61,867 bases of DNA from Penium margaritaceum (Eukaryota; Streptophyta; Zygnematophyceae; Desmidiales; Peniaceae). Of the stretch, positions 1-12,657 are shown in pieces (the stretch's first letter is position 1; every line of letters begins with the position of its first letter). A model generated the notes under the pieces. The model saw nothing but the letters and a program-made list of their open reading frames with translations, was not told the DNA's origin and did no database searches. Position numbers and translations under genes: made by a program. The stretch is from assembly GCA_023375785.1 (NCBI GenBank), contig SZWC01006734.1:69170-131036 (forward strand), in the 5' to 3' direction.

Positions 1-32
1 AAACTGTGCGTTCAGGTCACGCCCGGCCCTTC

Positions 33-42
33 GGTTGGGGCG
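33..42. repeat. Target-site duplication, left copy
   Basis: The 10 bases GGTTGGGGCG sit just outside the left arm of the fold-back element and recur in the same orientation at 1579-1588, just outside the right arm. Ten bases is within the 8-11 bp range of Mutator-like transposons. Confidence 0.85.
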
Positions 43-69
43 GAGGAAAACGCAATTTTAGCGGGGTTT

Positions 70-250
70 TGAAAAGGGCACGCAAAAATAACGACGCGGT
101 GGAGGGGCGCGCAAAAATGACGACATTTTGGCAGAGCACGCAAATATAACGACGTTTTGGAGGGGCACGCAGACATGACGAACTTTCGGAAGGGCACGCA
201 AAAATGACGAAAAGCAGATGTGCCACTTTCTGAAAGGGCACTAAAAAATG
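70..250. repeat. Subterminal tandem array, left arm
   Basis: About six diverged units spaced mostly about 29-30 bp (starts near 76, 105, 134, 163, 192 and 234), each resembling GGGCACGCAAAAATGACGA. The mirror-image array lies at about 1375-1560 in the right arm. Such arrays can be transposase-binding arrays; that role is inference. Confidence 0.75.
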
Positions 251-1374
251 ACAGCTTTGCCATCGTTGCGCCACATCAGCATCCTGTCCATTGAAACAGT
301 TATGTATAAAGTTCGTCTATCTTCATCGTTCTCTCACTGTAAAAGTGTAGTGTCTTTTCTTTTACGTGCTTATGAAAGATCGCATATGGTGTTTTCAGTT
401 GAAAAAAACGGACCCTCCGATTTCCTTACCGTTTGATCTCTCGATTCAAGTTGCCGTCAACCTCTTCTACTCCAAAATCTTCGTAAACAATCACAAAAGT
501 AGCATCATTTTTGAGAGGGCACGCACAAATGACACATTATGTAAGAGCATACAAATATGACACTTTTTCAAAATACATAAAAAAACGTAACTTTTCATAT
601 ATGGCAACTATTCATGTCAAATTTTCACATCTTGTAAATTTCAAAGGGCACATCGTAGTGACTTCCCTTTGCTTAACATTTTTTAGCATGTCTTCCTCAT
701 CACAGGCCCCTTACAGTCAAAAAGTTTCTACTCTCACTCTAAACGTACAAGGAACTACCTTTGACCGAACATACAAAAGTATGGTTTAGACGTTTTCCAG
801 AAATTTTCATGTATGAATTTCACCAAATCCCAAGCCATTCCTTGTACCAACCCAAAAATGATAAGAAGCATAAAAATAATACAATAATGAACCCTCCTTT
901 TCATACATAAGAAGGGGATTGTGGTGGGAAAGACATGTTCTAAAATGTTAAGCGAAGGGAGGTCATTACAATGTGCCCTTTGAAATTTAAAAGATGTGAA
1001 ATTTTGACATGAATAGGTGCCACATGTAAAAAGTTACGTTTTTATGTATTTTGAAAAAGTGTCATATTTGTGTGCTCTTACATAATGTGTCATGTTTGCG
1101 TGCCATCTCAAAAACGATGCTACTTTTGTGTTTTTTGACAAAGATTTCAGAGTAGAAGAGGTTGACGGCAACTTGAAGCGAGAGATCAAACGGTAAGGAA
1201 ATCGGAGGGCGCATTTTGTCCAACTGAAATACCATATGCGATCTTTCATAAGCACGCAAAAGAAAAGACACTACACTTTTACAGTGAGAGAACGATGAAG
1301 ATAGACGTAGTTTCTACATAACTATTTCGATGGACAGGATGCTGATGTGGCGCAACGACTGCGAAGCTGTCATT

Positions 1375-1560
1375 CTTTAGTGCCCTTTCAGAAAATGGCA
1401 CATCTGCTTTTCGTCATTTTTGTGTGCCCTTCTGAAAGGTCGTCGTTTTTGCGTGCCCCTCCAAAAAGTCGTTATATTTGTGTGCCCCGCCAAATAGTCG
1501 TCATTCTTGCGTGCCCCTCCACCGCGTCGTCATTTTTGCGTGCCCTTTTCAAAACACCGC
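1375..1560. repeat. Subterminal tandem array, right arm
   Basis: Inverted counterpart of the array at 70-250, made of units such as TCGTCATTTTTGCGTGCCC. Confidence 0.75.
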
Positions 1561-1578
1561 TAACGTTGTGTTTTCCTC

Positions 1579-1588
1579 GGTTGGGGCG
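1579..1588. repeat. Target-site duplication, right copy
   Basis: Direct copy of 33-42, immediately after the terminal CCTC of the fold-back element. Confidence 0.85.
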
Positions 1589-2240
1589 TTGTAGTGACCC
1601 AAAGCTGGCCAGCTACTGCTCGTTATCCGTATCGGAGCGCAAGATTGTGAATGGTTCCTGGTAGGTTCAGTGATTCCTGAGAGACCTGAAACGTTTCTAG
1701 GGGAATTTTTGCTCTGCCCCGTAGTAGGATGTATGTCACACAAAGCAAAACAACGATGGTGAACAGCTACAAGTTGCAAATCAAAGCAGTTATCAGGGAA
1801 TTGGGACAAATTGAAATGCAATGTACAATGAAAACTTATTTTGAATTTTCTTGTGCATATAGACACTTTCAATAACAATAATTGGGCATACTTAAAGTCT
1901 TGGGCGCTCGGGTCGTGCGTCATGTTCAACACCTCGGTGATAGTATTCATTCATAAATTCCACTTGTAATTATTTAATTTGTTGAATATTGAGGTATTAA
2001 TGCATGTCATCTTAGTGTTATCGAGAGGTCGGCCAAACAATATCCCGAAAACTCAACACAATTCGTAATAGTTGTGTCGACACTTCCCAAAACGATTTTG
2101 AATAATTAAGAGCCATCCGGGATGAAACGCAGGATTTCAAGGCATTTTTCCTAAATGCCTTCAGCCAGACGGTGAAAACGATCAAAGTTCGACACCGTGG
2201 CAATGTACTGGCAACAACACTGTCGTGTAGCATTAAGGGA
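1589..2240. other. Intergenic, nothing recognised
   Basis: Open frames are short, lack recognisable motifs and overlap on both strands. A C-homopolymer of about 11 bases lies at about 2266-2276, just beyond this stretch. Confidence 0.5.
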
Positions 2241-2249
2241 TTCGTGTAC

Positions 2250-5000
2250 GTCAGGTACCTAATACCCCCCCCCCCTCACCCATTTCAACTTGACCTGAGA
2301 GCGCGTTGTGAGATGTATGTCAATGATGCTTAAAACAACCGTCAATATGTTCATAAACGCCCCGGATGTTGTCAAGTTGCTCCGATGTTTTATGCGACAC
2401 GTCAAAGCCCTGTAAACCGAGGAATGGTTTGCCCCTCTCCTCCTTAGCAATGCCTGAGAATGTCTTCAAAATTGTATCCCTTCCCCTTGTCCGCTTCCAT
2501 AGGCCATGCCTTTGCCATGGAAATGCTCGCTTGAGACCTTATATAGTTCAAGTAAGATGATGTGGAACACCAGGTGGATAAGCCTGCTTTCAAGGAGGTA
2601 GGTATTTCAGACAACACATCTCCACATTTCCTCCATTACGAACAGCCCCAGTCAGTTGGACATGATATTTCGGCAATCCGGCCCTCGTAGCTTGACGTTT
2701 GCCGAGCTTAGTCTAACACATCACGAACATGAAACTACATTTCCATCTGATGCTTGCCAACCGCCTGCTTCATTGCTCCTTGCGTCTTTGTGGGCATGTG
2801 GTGAGTCTCATCCTGGACCTTTTAGAAGTCTCGTCGTTGAATGTCTCGTCTTGTCCACTTGTAGATGGTTCGTTGCAAGCAATATAAGGATGTATTTACT
2901 TGTCAAAATAGAGGTCTTGTATTTGAATGCAAGCTTGGCTACAGGTGGCTTCGCTGCCCGGCCAGTGTCACGTGGATCGTGCAACATTCGGAACAATCAT
3001 TTGAGCACTTAGTTGGTGCACAAGTGAGTGTATCCATCAGATTGAGAACATAGTGTCGATGACCCCTGGATCCCACGTTCGTAGCAAGCCATTCGCTCTC
3101 GCAAAAACATGCCAATGGCTCAACCATCAGTGTCGCTTGCGATGAACGAGGGAGTGTCATGTAGTCATGCATTTTCATTTAAGAATAGCCATGCTCTTCC
3201 CTTGGCCGTGACAATCATCGTAGTCGGAATGGAATGCGATGTGTTTGATAACTGGCTGACCATTTTGAATATTATGTCAAACCCCTCCTATTTGACCAGG
3301 AAACCCGTAAAAAATTATATGGAGATCACTAACCATGGTCATGTGAGCATTGGTAGCGGTAAAAGAAAACCCAAAGACTTTGCCCGTCTCAAATTATGGT
3401 GACGACTTGAAGTATTTTGCAATGTCGATTTCCATGTTGTCACACCAGAAGCAATTTGCAAGAATTGTAGTGTCTTCACTTCACCAAAGTGTCCACCGGG
3501 ATCGTTGTCGTAGCATTCCTCCAATAGTACAGGGCATAGCCTGTCATTGGGTGATACGGAGACGTGGCGAGCGATTTATCATGGCAATTGAGGTTCCCAA
3601 CACCACTTGTGTTTTGCTCCCGCATTTTTCGAACTATTCGCAACCCCCTCGCAGACAGCCTCGCAATGTACAGGTTTTGTATCAACCAGGACAATCAAAT
3701 CTGGTCCCCGGCTTAGATTTTCTTGAGCATTGAGGCATATTAATGCATTGCTACTGGTGCGGAAAGCACAATGTGAGAAACATAGATGAAAGTACAACAT
3801 ATCGAACGCGTGCACAAATGCCACCATCTTTTTCTTGAACACAGCGCAGTCCAGCCCCAGCCCGCGGAGTTTTCTTGACATGTATGCAACTAATTGTTCT
3901 CCACCATTGTTGCCTTAGAGGAGAGCGGACATAACTGCTCAGTCGGACGCATTGGTTGCCATGATGACATCCACAGTTGGACATGTCAATTGTGTGGCCA
4001 GTGAACAGGTCAACGCGTTTCTCCGTAAGTCAAACACATATTGCTGGCCATCTTCCCAACTCGACATGATGGCTTTACGTGTGAGATACGAGTGAAGCTC
4101 CAGCAATCTTGATTAATCATATAAATAGCGACTGTAATAGTTGTAAAACCCCATAAATACTTGGACATCCCAACCATTGTTGGCATTCATGCAATCGGGC
4201 CTCTCATGATTAATTCGCCATGGACGATGTGGCCTAAATAACCAATCACATGGAAACTGAAGTTGTACTTCAAGGGCTTCCCGTGTAACCTAAAGAACCT
4301 TGATAACTTTCTACCGATGTCCAGGGTGCTCCTCATGCGCATGGATGTATACCAAAATGTCGTCCATGTAATCGAGGACAAAGTCTCGAGGTAAGGCCAA
4401 CTAATTATGTTCACAACCATGATAGATATTCTTGGAGACTTTATAAGTCTGGGTGACATGACCGTGAAATCAAAGTGTCCATTGGACACTTCGATTTCAA
4501 TATAGTGTGTTACACACACTTCGATATAGTGTGTTTCAAATATCATCCTTTTAATTTCTTGTCACATATACAGGTCTGATGATAGCCTCTCCATAGGTTG
4601 ATTTTGGTAGAAATTCTCGGTCGTCACTTAATCAAACGGTTCAGCTGTACAAAGAAGATAGTGAATGTTGATAAGATCATTGTTCGACGCCTTATAGGCC
4701 ATGCCCAATCGTAGGTTGTATACGGTGACGTGGATGACCTCATACACTCCTACCGAGCATCTCTTCTAGGTTATTCTCCTGCTTGTTTAGTTTGTGGTCG
4801 GTCATGTAATAGGTGGCCTTGAACTTTGGCCTACTTCTCGGCGTGAGGTCTATACGATGATTGATGTTATACTGCAAAATTCTCTATTGGGATTGTTTGT
4901 TCAAGAAAACTCGTTCAAACTATTCCATTATGGGTGCAAACTGTTGTAAAGCAGTCGTAGATTTCTCAGATATCAAGGCCGATGAGGCTATTAAGTTTGA
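2250..5000 (-). pseudogene. Ty3/Gypsy retrotransposon pol relic 1
   Basis: Read on the minus strand and across frameshifts, recognisable pol pieces appear in the correct order. Reverse transcriptase debris lies at about 4600-4150 (fragments FDFTVM, a degraded YxDDILVY region and YLGHIVHGE). RNase H is at about 4010-3780 (ATNASD, then LVAYMSRKLRG). An integrase zinc-finger piece is at about 3530-3340 (ECYDNDPGGHFGEVKTL followed by RAKS). Integrase C-terminal remains lie near 2640-2540 (KYLPP, then YPPGVPHHLT, as in the usual PPxSKIHPVFHVS motif). Every part carries stops and frame changes, so it is inactive. No LTRs, primer site or exact ends could be placed. Assignment rests on motif order, not on a database search. 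Confidence 0.7.
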
Positions 5001-6235
5001 TGCATATACCATAGCTACCTCATTGCCCTGTCCATGTAGACAAGCCATGCATATCATCCACGTCATAGGTACCACATAGTCATGTCTAGTGACATTGGCA
5101 TCGTACGTCGGGAGGAAGCTGCTACAACGTCCTTTCTGCTTCCTCCGCTATTACTTCCTATGACCCGTGTTGCATCATTGGTCACTTACCCAATGGCATG
5201 CGTTATTTTCTGCCAACATCGTTGACGTAGATCGTACCTCTTCCCCTGCCCACAAACTGATTGCCTGTGTACAAGATCTTGCCAGGGGATGGTTGTTTGG
5301 TCGCTCGTTTAATAAATTATAGAGACCACCATTTTATAATGGATTAGTCTGCATAATAAAAACGTATGCTATTCTCAATGGACTCTTTTCCGTCAAACAC
5401 CCCTAGCTCGGTTTGCAAACTCTACTATAGGATCATCTTGTTTCTCAAACAATTATGAGAAGCTCCCCCTTTTAGTAATGCAGGTACCGTTTTCACAATT
5501 TCAACCTCTAAGTTGTACCCATAGCATTACCGATGGTTGGTCACCCCCTATCCATCATCAAATCCTGTGATCATTGGAACCCTCTGGTGCGATGTCAAGA
5601 GGTGTTCACACCATGGGAATGGCAGTGGAACGAATGTCTTTGTTGAACGAGACTTCCCCTTGCCACCACGCAAATTGTAGCATTGGGGTTGCCCGACTGT
5701 TGGATTTCACGTCCGAGCGTTGTAGTCAGTGATGTCGATCCAGTCACCTGCTACGACCACGCACAATGGGTCATCGTCAATGCCAAAAGAACAATCTTTT
5801 TGTGGAATACTATGCTTAAGGCATAGTGGTGTAACAGTTCATGTGAGGCAAAGTCATTGCCAATGAAGGATGAATTGAAACATTGTGTCTACCCTGTCAC
5901 ACTGGACTGCTGATGCGGGTAGTGGAACTTGTATTGTACATCGGAATTCCAAAACATCCGAGGATGATGTACATGCAGTTGTTATAGCTCACTGGTGGAG
6001 TCAGCGAGTGTTGCCACATCACATTAATATGCTCGAAAGGTAGAACACATGTGGTCAAGGATGTAAGAGCAGGCGCATGATATGATGATTGGGCTTCACG
6101 AATCTCCTTCTAATGTTGAACTATACATTCCAAGTTCGCCAGCCACATCCGAATTGTCAATCCATTTTAGTTTTGGTCAGGTTTTGGGATTACGTGAGAG
6201 TTCCTTTTTTTCTTAATAGGAACTGCTTTTTGCAC
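5000..6235. other. No gene recognised; probably 5' remains of Gypsy relic 1
   Basis: Only short interrupted frames. On the minus strand this is where the protease and gag of relic 1 would lie, but no protease or zinc-knuckle motif was found. Confidence 0.4.
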
Positions 6236-6964
6236 CTATGCATCCTGTAGGTTCATCCTTGCAGCAGTGAGAAATTGAAGTAGGCTCTTGGGTCCCCGCA
6301 ACTTCCGGTGCAGGTTGTCATGAATGTGAGCATTTAGGCTGGTACCTCCTTCCATCATGGTAAGCGCCACCTTACAGGAAACGGTGGAGGCAAGGGGGTC
6401 GCAAATCCCAAGGAATTCATGACCATTTTGGTTGTTGGGTTTGAGTAGTTCATTATATTTCCCGGTTCTGAAGCCTACCACTGCTGCTGCCTGGATAGCC
6501 TGGGATGTGACGTTAATCACTCGATGTTGTTCCCCCATCGCTGAAGTATTTGGTGGGTTACCGCCTCTCATCCCCCTGTTTCCTCCTTTCACAGTCGTCC
6601 TCGTGATTTGGCAAACTTTGTATGGAAAAGTTGCGTACAATACTTGTGCAATGCCATCACATTGGATCAAAGCTTTTGGTTTCTCCTCCAACACTTTTGC
6701 AATTAGATAAAAGCACCAAGAAGAACGGGAGAATAAATATAAATACAGGCTGAACTTCCAAAGTACAAGACAGTTTGAGGAATTTGGAAAAAGAGGTAAT
6801 TTAAAATAAGTAGGTGTACTTTGATAAAAGGTACCAAAGCTGTCAAGCGCATACATATGATAGCAAGTAAACAACAATGCATACTTTAAGTCCTCAATAC
6901 TAGAATCAAGTGGCACGTGCAAGACTATGTTGTAAAAGGTTTTTACAAGAGACACCACCAACAA
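6236..6964 (-). CDS. Unrecognised 242-codon ORF
   Basis: This is the longest open frame in the AT-rich left 12 kb. The first third is rich in Leu, Phe and Tyr and could be chance. The C-terminal half has a more protein-like composition: a Gly/Arg stretch (GGNRGMRGGN near residue 128) and KYNELLKPNNQNGHEFLG near residue 167. It lies upstream, on the same strand, of the pol of Gypsy relic 1, so a gag or other retroelement remnant is possible. No known domain is visible. A diverged relative of the surrounding DNA appears near 23.74-24.6 kb, which favours repeat-derived sequence over a host gene. Confidence 0.25.
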   Translation of the reverse strand: MLVVSLVKTFYNIVLHVPLDSSIEDLKYALLFTCYHMYALDSFGTFYQSTPTYFKLPLFPNSSNCLVLWKFSLYLYLFSRSSWCFYLIAKVLEEKPKALIQCDGIAQVLYATFPYKVCQITRTTVKGGNRGMRGGNPPNTSAMGEQHRVINVTSQAIQAAAVVGFRTGKYNELLKPNNQNGHEFLGICDPLASTVSCKVALTMMEGGTSLNAHIHDNLHRKLRGPKSLLQFLTAARMNLQDA

Positions 6965-8790
6965 TCTGGGGGTTGTCGCAAATAGTGAGGCACATCCCTA
7001 TCAAATTATAATGCTGTCAATAGGTTCACCAAAGGACATTGAGATATCAACATGATTTTTGATAGTTCCATTGACAAATGTTGGAAATTGGTCCATTATC
7101 TGAGCACCTTCAAGAATGGAACACTGGATATCGGAGTAAGTGGCCAAAATACCCATGGCCAAGTGGCATGCCAGAATGGACATTGACGTGGGGTTGGCTA
7201 CAAATGCCAGAATAGAATTACCCACGTGCGGAGTTGAGGGACTCGTGTATGTTGTGGATGCAATAGTGAACGAGGAGACATTTCAGAGCAAACAAAATTT
7301 TAGGAACTTGTGAGACGTGTTTGATTTATAATTAGGATTGACTATTCTAAAAAGACATATTGTGTAAATTTTGAGCTCGTTTATAAAATCGTGGAAACAA
7401 GAATGAGTCATACTTGAGATTGAGACAAACAACTCATACGATGTCGTAACGTAAGTGGAATTTTGAGGAACCATACAGGGAAGCTGGGATTTGTTGACAA
7501 TATCCATGCATATTTGTATGAAATCATAGGAGGCGAGTCAAACATACCATGTGTTGTGATAGAATAACCCATTGTCCCACATCTGAAAGAAAAGAAAAAA
7601 CCATCTTTCTATCTTACGTCGCCATCGCTAGACAGTAACAAGGAAAAAAGGAGCATGACCAGGCTGCATGTCATACATCGTCAAAGCATGGCATGCACCT
7701 CATCCACAAGTATCACTGTATGGAGGGATTTGAGATACGATTGAGGGATATTCATGCAAGGCGCGTGGGGAGTTTGAGACTCCCCATGCATTAGAAGGGA
7801 ACCTGCTGGGCTCCACTATAGTGGGATCCTATAGGTTTCCACATAAAAATAAATTTTGAAACCTTCTCTTTTTATTAGGGTATGGAATTTGTTTTTTTTT
7901 TTTACAGTTGAAACGAGCAGTTTGACATCAAGATCGTTGTATTTTGTAGTTTCCCCTAAACTGGCGGCCGGAATTCCAGAGTCCCCCCCATGGTGAAGGA
8001 CTCCGGACGATCAAGATTCAGCTACAAAAGTTATAGACCGTGGACCTCGGCAGCCGCCCATTGAACTGCTGCCAATTGATGGCTGGTGAGGCATCTGATC
8101 AGTGACTTTTGTCACTGGCCGTTGATCGGCCGGATGGATATGGCCTGTTTTTTATTGGTTGTCGACGTATATCACAATCAAGCATGGAAAAGGATTGAGC
8201 TTATGCGTTATTGCTTTTACATTGCAGGGTAGATGGAAGTCACTATTTTCATTTAAAAGGTGTTTGACCTACTTGGCCCAGGAATTTTGCACCATCGGGA
8301 AGTCAACTGTATGGCATCAAAGATCATTTTCTTAGTGAAAATTCAATCAACTCATGTAGAACAGGGTTGAGTCTATCATATCCATATGGAATAGGATGCA
8401 TAGGTTGGTGCATTCGGCAAAAAATTCCATAGTCAATCAATGCAAAACTATAGAGGTTGTAGTGTATTAGGCCGTGAATGTAAGGAACAAAAATGTCTAC
8501 GTGCGAGGTTAAGGGGCTGATTCCTGTAAAAAATGTAACAATTCTTTCGACCTAGCCACTGCTTGCATGCATTGTAAGATGTGGATTGATGTTGGATAAA
8601 AATATTGTCAATGTGAAAAACAACATCCAGTAGATCATCTTACGGTTCCTGATTGCTATGCTAAATATCACAGCCTTACAATGAGATGTGTTTCCTGAAA
8701 CATTGCCGTGTCTTTCATGCCCAAGGATATGCTTGACCCAAGGATACCCCTGGTACCCTCGTTTTCTTGAAAATGGTGGCAGAGGTTCTC
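6965..8790. other. AT-rich stretch, no gene recognised
   Basis: No credible coding frame. Only incidental features are present: a T run near 7892 and a GC-richer patch at about 7960-8140 containing imperfect inverted repeats around GATCAGTGAC. Confidence 0.5.
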
Positions 8791-8799
8791 ACCATATAA

Positions 8800-11000
8800 T
8801 ACTCATTTGGATACCAGTAGACTTATATTTGGCTGATGTGGAACACCAGGTAGACAACCATTCCATAATGGAGGTGAAACTTAATGAGGAGATGTGTTTT
8901 CATATCATCAATGATGTATATACCCATCCATTAAGGTTTCAGCCTTGTGTAGTTCTGCCTCCAAAGTTTTATATTCTCCAACCTGGTGATTGTGTAGGAC
9001 ACAATCACCAACCTGGAATCTGATTTCTGTCTAATTCTTATCAACAGCTTGCTTCATCACTGTTTGTGTTTTTGCAAGTGTTTGAAGTGTGCTGTCCCAG
9101 ATCATAAGGAAGTCCAGCTAATGGGTATTTCCCGTCGGTATATTGGTGAAAATTAGTAATTGTGCGTGTGTTGCGCATAGTCTACTGCGGCCCGAATCAA
9201 AAGATGTTTTTCCCGTTGCTGCCGAGGTTGCGGAATTGTATGCAATGGTGGAATCTGATAGCTTGACCACCTTGTCAGTGCCATGAGGCTCGTGAAGAGT
9301 CCATAGTAATTGTTCAAGTGGCTACGTGGTTCACTCGGTTTTCTCGTCACTGTGTAGATGGAAAGTCGAATTCAGCTAGATCCGACTGACTTAGTGAGTA
9401 ATTTTCTCTGGCCAAACCTTTGGTGAACCTTCCATCGCTACCACTAGTAATCGAAGAGAAGACGACGTGTAGTTGGAGATGTTGTTGAGGAACAATTGTG
9501 CCGTTTCCTTGACGATGAATGTTGTTTCAGTTTAGATGATGTGCACCATGTTTTGAGAACCGGTGAACCAACAAGAGAAATGCATCAAAACTTTCCAATT
9601 TGACTGCCAAACCCATCAAAACGTTGGTGGAGATTTTCAACCATTGCTCCTTTTGGCAATGATAGCAGTTTAGTCAAAACCAAGGTTTTGGTTCATCTCA
9701 CCTTGTGGCACTGAAACACGTCCTACGTCCTACTATAGCTTGTAATGTTGGTTTGTATCTTTTCAAACCAGCTTTAATTCCCATAAATCTTCAGTGCCAG
9801 CTTTGCCCAAGTGTCCACCTGGACCAATGTCATGGCACTCCTGCAATAGCATCCTATGTAGCTCATTTTGTAGTGGCACAAGAACTTTTCAAGTGAATCA
9901 TTGTTTTAAGTACAGGACATTAGTCAGACCATACATTTTCCATACGTATCAAACTCCTCCTAACCCCTCGCAAACAGTCACTAAAGGTACAAGTCCTGTT
10001 CAACTTCTAGTGCACTGATCCCAGCCATCAAATTTTCTTTCCCACCAAGAGAATCCACTCAATTGTTATTCCTGGATAGGTATTTGTTCTTGTAAAAGGT
10101 TAGAATCAATGAAATCTATCAATGGAGATTGTTAACGGCTCAGGTTTGGCAGAGCCCGGAGATGTTTGAGATTGCGGTGATAAGTGTAGATGACATGTTG
10201 TTGTCATTCCAGGTAATACGTCTTGAATGCCCATACGTCCGCGGACCTTTCCTCCCCGTACACTGTGCTGTTTGACCTAGCCTACATAGTTTTAAAGAAT
10301 GTACGGGACTGATTTTTCTCCACCATCATTGCCTTGGAGGAAGATGCTTTTCATTGCGTTATCGGACGCGTTGGTGGCCATAGTGTGACCCACTGTTTTA
10401 TCCTTTAGCTGTAAGGCAGGCATCAAGTTCCAACCTTTTTCCAAAGAATGGAAAGCTTCTCTCTTGTTTGTATCTCAACTCCACTCAGTGGTGATGCAAA
10501 TGAGATCGAAGAGAGTGGCTAACACTCTTGCATAATCATGCATGAGTTAATAGCCCTAAAAACTCTTGGATGCTGGTGATTGTTTGCCAGTCAGTGGGTC
10601 CAACATGATCTGGTTTCCATTGATGTTATGGGGAAAAGAAATGACCAATCTGCCAAAAATTCCACATAACACCATCTCTTTGGAATACTTATCCCTTTGT
10701 AAAAATTTGAGGACTTTTAGGAGGTGTTCATTGAATCTCTGTGTGGTTTTACACCATCAATCTAGACAAGAAGAACTTCCAAAAAACTCGGCCAATGGAT
10801 GTTTTTCACTATTTTCATACATGTTGCTATGTAAATACTATTCCAAATGGCATACACTTAAACTTGAAGTGTTCTCATTGAGTGTGGAACACCGTTTTCT
10901 TCATTTCCTTATACATTACAAGAATCCAGTGAGAACCACTCTGCAAGTTGTTTTTGGAGAAAACCCGTACTCAGCATATTATGCAAAAAAAACATTGTCC
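8800..11000 (-). pseudogene. Ty3/Gypsy retrotransposon pol relic 2
   Basis: Second minus-strand relic with the same domain order as relic 1. Degraded reverse transcriptase is at about 10980-10560 (FNEHLLKVLKFLQRDKYS, then IFGRLVIS). The fragment IQEFLGLL follows at about 10560, as in the RT thumb. RNase H is near 10400-10280 (ATNASDNAM...GNDGGEKS). The integrase zinc-finger piece is near 9860-9790 (LLQECHDIGPGGHLGKAG). Integrase core and C-terminal debris runs down to about 8830, and the block around 8838 resembles the equivalent block of relic 1 near 2560. Stops and frame changes are frequent. No LTRs were identified. Confidence 0.7.
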
Positions 11001-11990
11001 TTTTGTTAAATAGGGTAGCGTTTATTGATGGTAATGTTGTTCAATACTTGGTATTACATGCACATGTGTAATCAACGGGTCTTCTATTCTAAAAGGAGCA
11101 CCAGGGCCGGAAATGGTGACATGGATGGACGGATAACATCCTGCCATTTGGCATTCTAGTTTGGACAAGTCATGTACACTCAAATGGGTCCCCTTTGCTA
11201 TTAGTCTGCATCCCGGCTTCCACCCAATCAGGTAGCCGGTGCTGCATTGCGGAGGTAGCTCTCGGGGTATTTCGTTGAAAAAAAGAAATCAAAATCCTAG
11301 ATGGAAGGTTGAGAATCCCGTGGTATGTCCCAAGAGTTTGCCAGCCTGATGTGTTTGCTGCGTCAGATATCATAATTTTGTCCTCTTTTCCAGCTTTCAT
11401 GTGGACTGGCCGCATGTGAGCTCTGCCTCGCTAACAATGGCCACTTCAACTGAGATGGGGGGCGTGCATCATCATGTTGTGGCTGCAATAAAATCTTATG
11501 TTGATTCCTTGTTTGTTGCTTCACGTGATTGCCACTGCATTGTGGGTTGCTTCATCAAAGACAGGTGTTGTTTCCTGCCAATCATGCTGACCTAGACTGC
11601 ACTGCTACTCTACTTCACTCGTGGATTGTGCCGATGCAAGAGATCTTGCCTGAGGATGACTTTGGAGTCTCTCATTGACCATGTCCTTTGGACTGTTGTA
11701 CACTGCAATTTTGCTATTTGTAGTAAAAAACTGTTGCAAAACTGACGAATGCACAGTCGTCGATTGAGGTCTTGTCTTTCAGAAAACCCTGGTCTGGTCT
11801 TCATACCCAGCGTCTAAACCATTCCATTGCTATAAAAACTATGAGAGGCCTTCCCATCCAGTAATTCCAATACGATGTGACAACTTTTTCAGCCCCTTGG
11901 TTGCAACGTAGCCTGCTACTCCGTGAACATAACTTTTTATATTTTCATTATCACTGAAATTGTGACAGGTTTTTGTTGAATAAAACATGG
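11001..11990. other. No gene recognised
   Basis: Only short frames without motifs. The upstream parts of relic 2 would be expected here but no protease or gag motif was found. Confidence 0.45.
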
Positions 11991-11995
11991 GCTCG

Positions 11996-12135
11996 GTCAC
12001 CATATACCCAGTTTTCGGAACTATATAGCTCATTCGCCCGTCGTCGGTCGAAAAATAACGCAGGTATCAATGGACCGTTGAAAAAAACGCAGGTATCAAC
12101 GCCGAGCGAGAAAGCAACTAGCTGCCCACGCGGTT
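11996..12135. repeat. Terminal module, left copy, of the putative Mutator-like element
   Basis: A module beginning GGTCACCATATACCCAG is followed by GACGGGCG-type and AAAAATAACGCAGG-type short repeats. It recurs in inverse orientation at about 21258-21337 and in direct orientation at about 20138-20200. Both ends share the inner stretch GAGCGAGAAAGCAACTAGCT in diverged form. The inverted pair brackets the transposase gene. I found no convincing target duplication, so the exact end is uncertain. Confidence 0.55.
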
Positions 12136-12657
12136 AAAAAAATTACTCATACGGGAATGGAGATAAATTAATAGCTCCGTAGCCCACGCACTATTCGCTC
12201 AGTCTTGAATAGTAACGGAGCGGAACCCCTTTGTTTAAGCGCAGGTCCATCACCAAACCTCCGGCGGTGGTCCGGCAGACGCAGGTCGATGGAAAAATAT
12301 TGTGCACAAACCCTGATTTGTCGGGCCTAGGTTCGACGCATTTCGCTGCACGTTTGTGCAGCAGTTGCAAAATAACTCTGCGTGCGTGGACGCATAGGAC
12401 ACGTGTCATCGCACATCTTTCTGACGAATGATATGTCGCCGCTACAGCCAACCGACGGCATCGTCGTCAGCGTGGATCACTAGGCAGTACGCCAACCGCC
12501 ACCTTTTTAGCGACAACGACAACTTTTGATGTGACGTACTCGAAAGGATACGAAAGGCGAACTGTAGCTCGAACCGAGCTCATAAATGGAGTTCATAACG
12601 TTAGTCTACGGTGAATTGGTAAGCTGTCGTTCACGACGTTGTATTCAATCGCAGGCC
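12136..12657. other. Upstream region of the small Trp/Pro-rich genes
   Basis: GC content rises relative to the left flank. No coding frame is supported on either strand. It may hold the promoter of the gene at 12658, but no clear TATA box was seen. Confidence 0.35.

Larger units (their letters stand above)
43..1578. mobile_element. Non-autonomous fold-back (long-TIR) transposon, probably Mutator-like
   Basis: The element begins GAGGAAAACGC and ends in the inverse, GTTTTCCTC. The left arm (43 to about 718) is matched by an inverted right arm (about 908 to 1578) over about 670 bp with scattered mismatches, leaving a spacer of about 190 bp with no coding potential. A 10-bp direct duplication brackets it, so both ends look intact. 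There is no transposase, so it would have to be moved in trans. Arm length and TSD length suggest the Mutator superfamily, but no transposase ties it to one. Short ORFs here are by-products of the arms. Confidence 0.85.
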
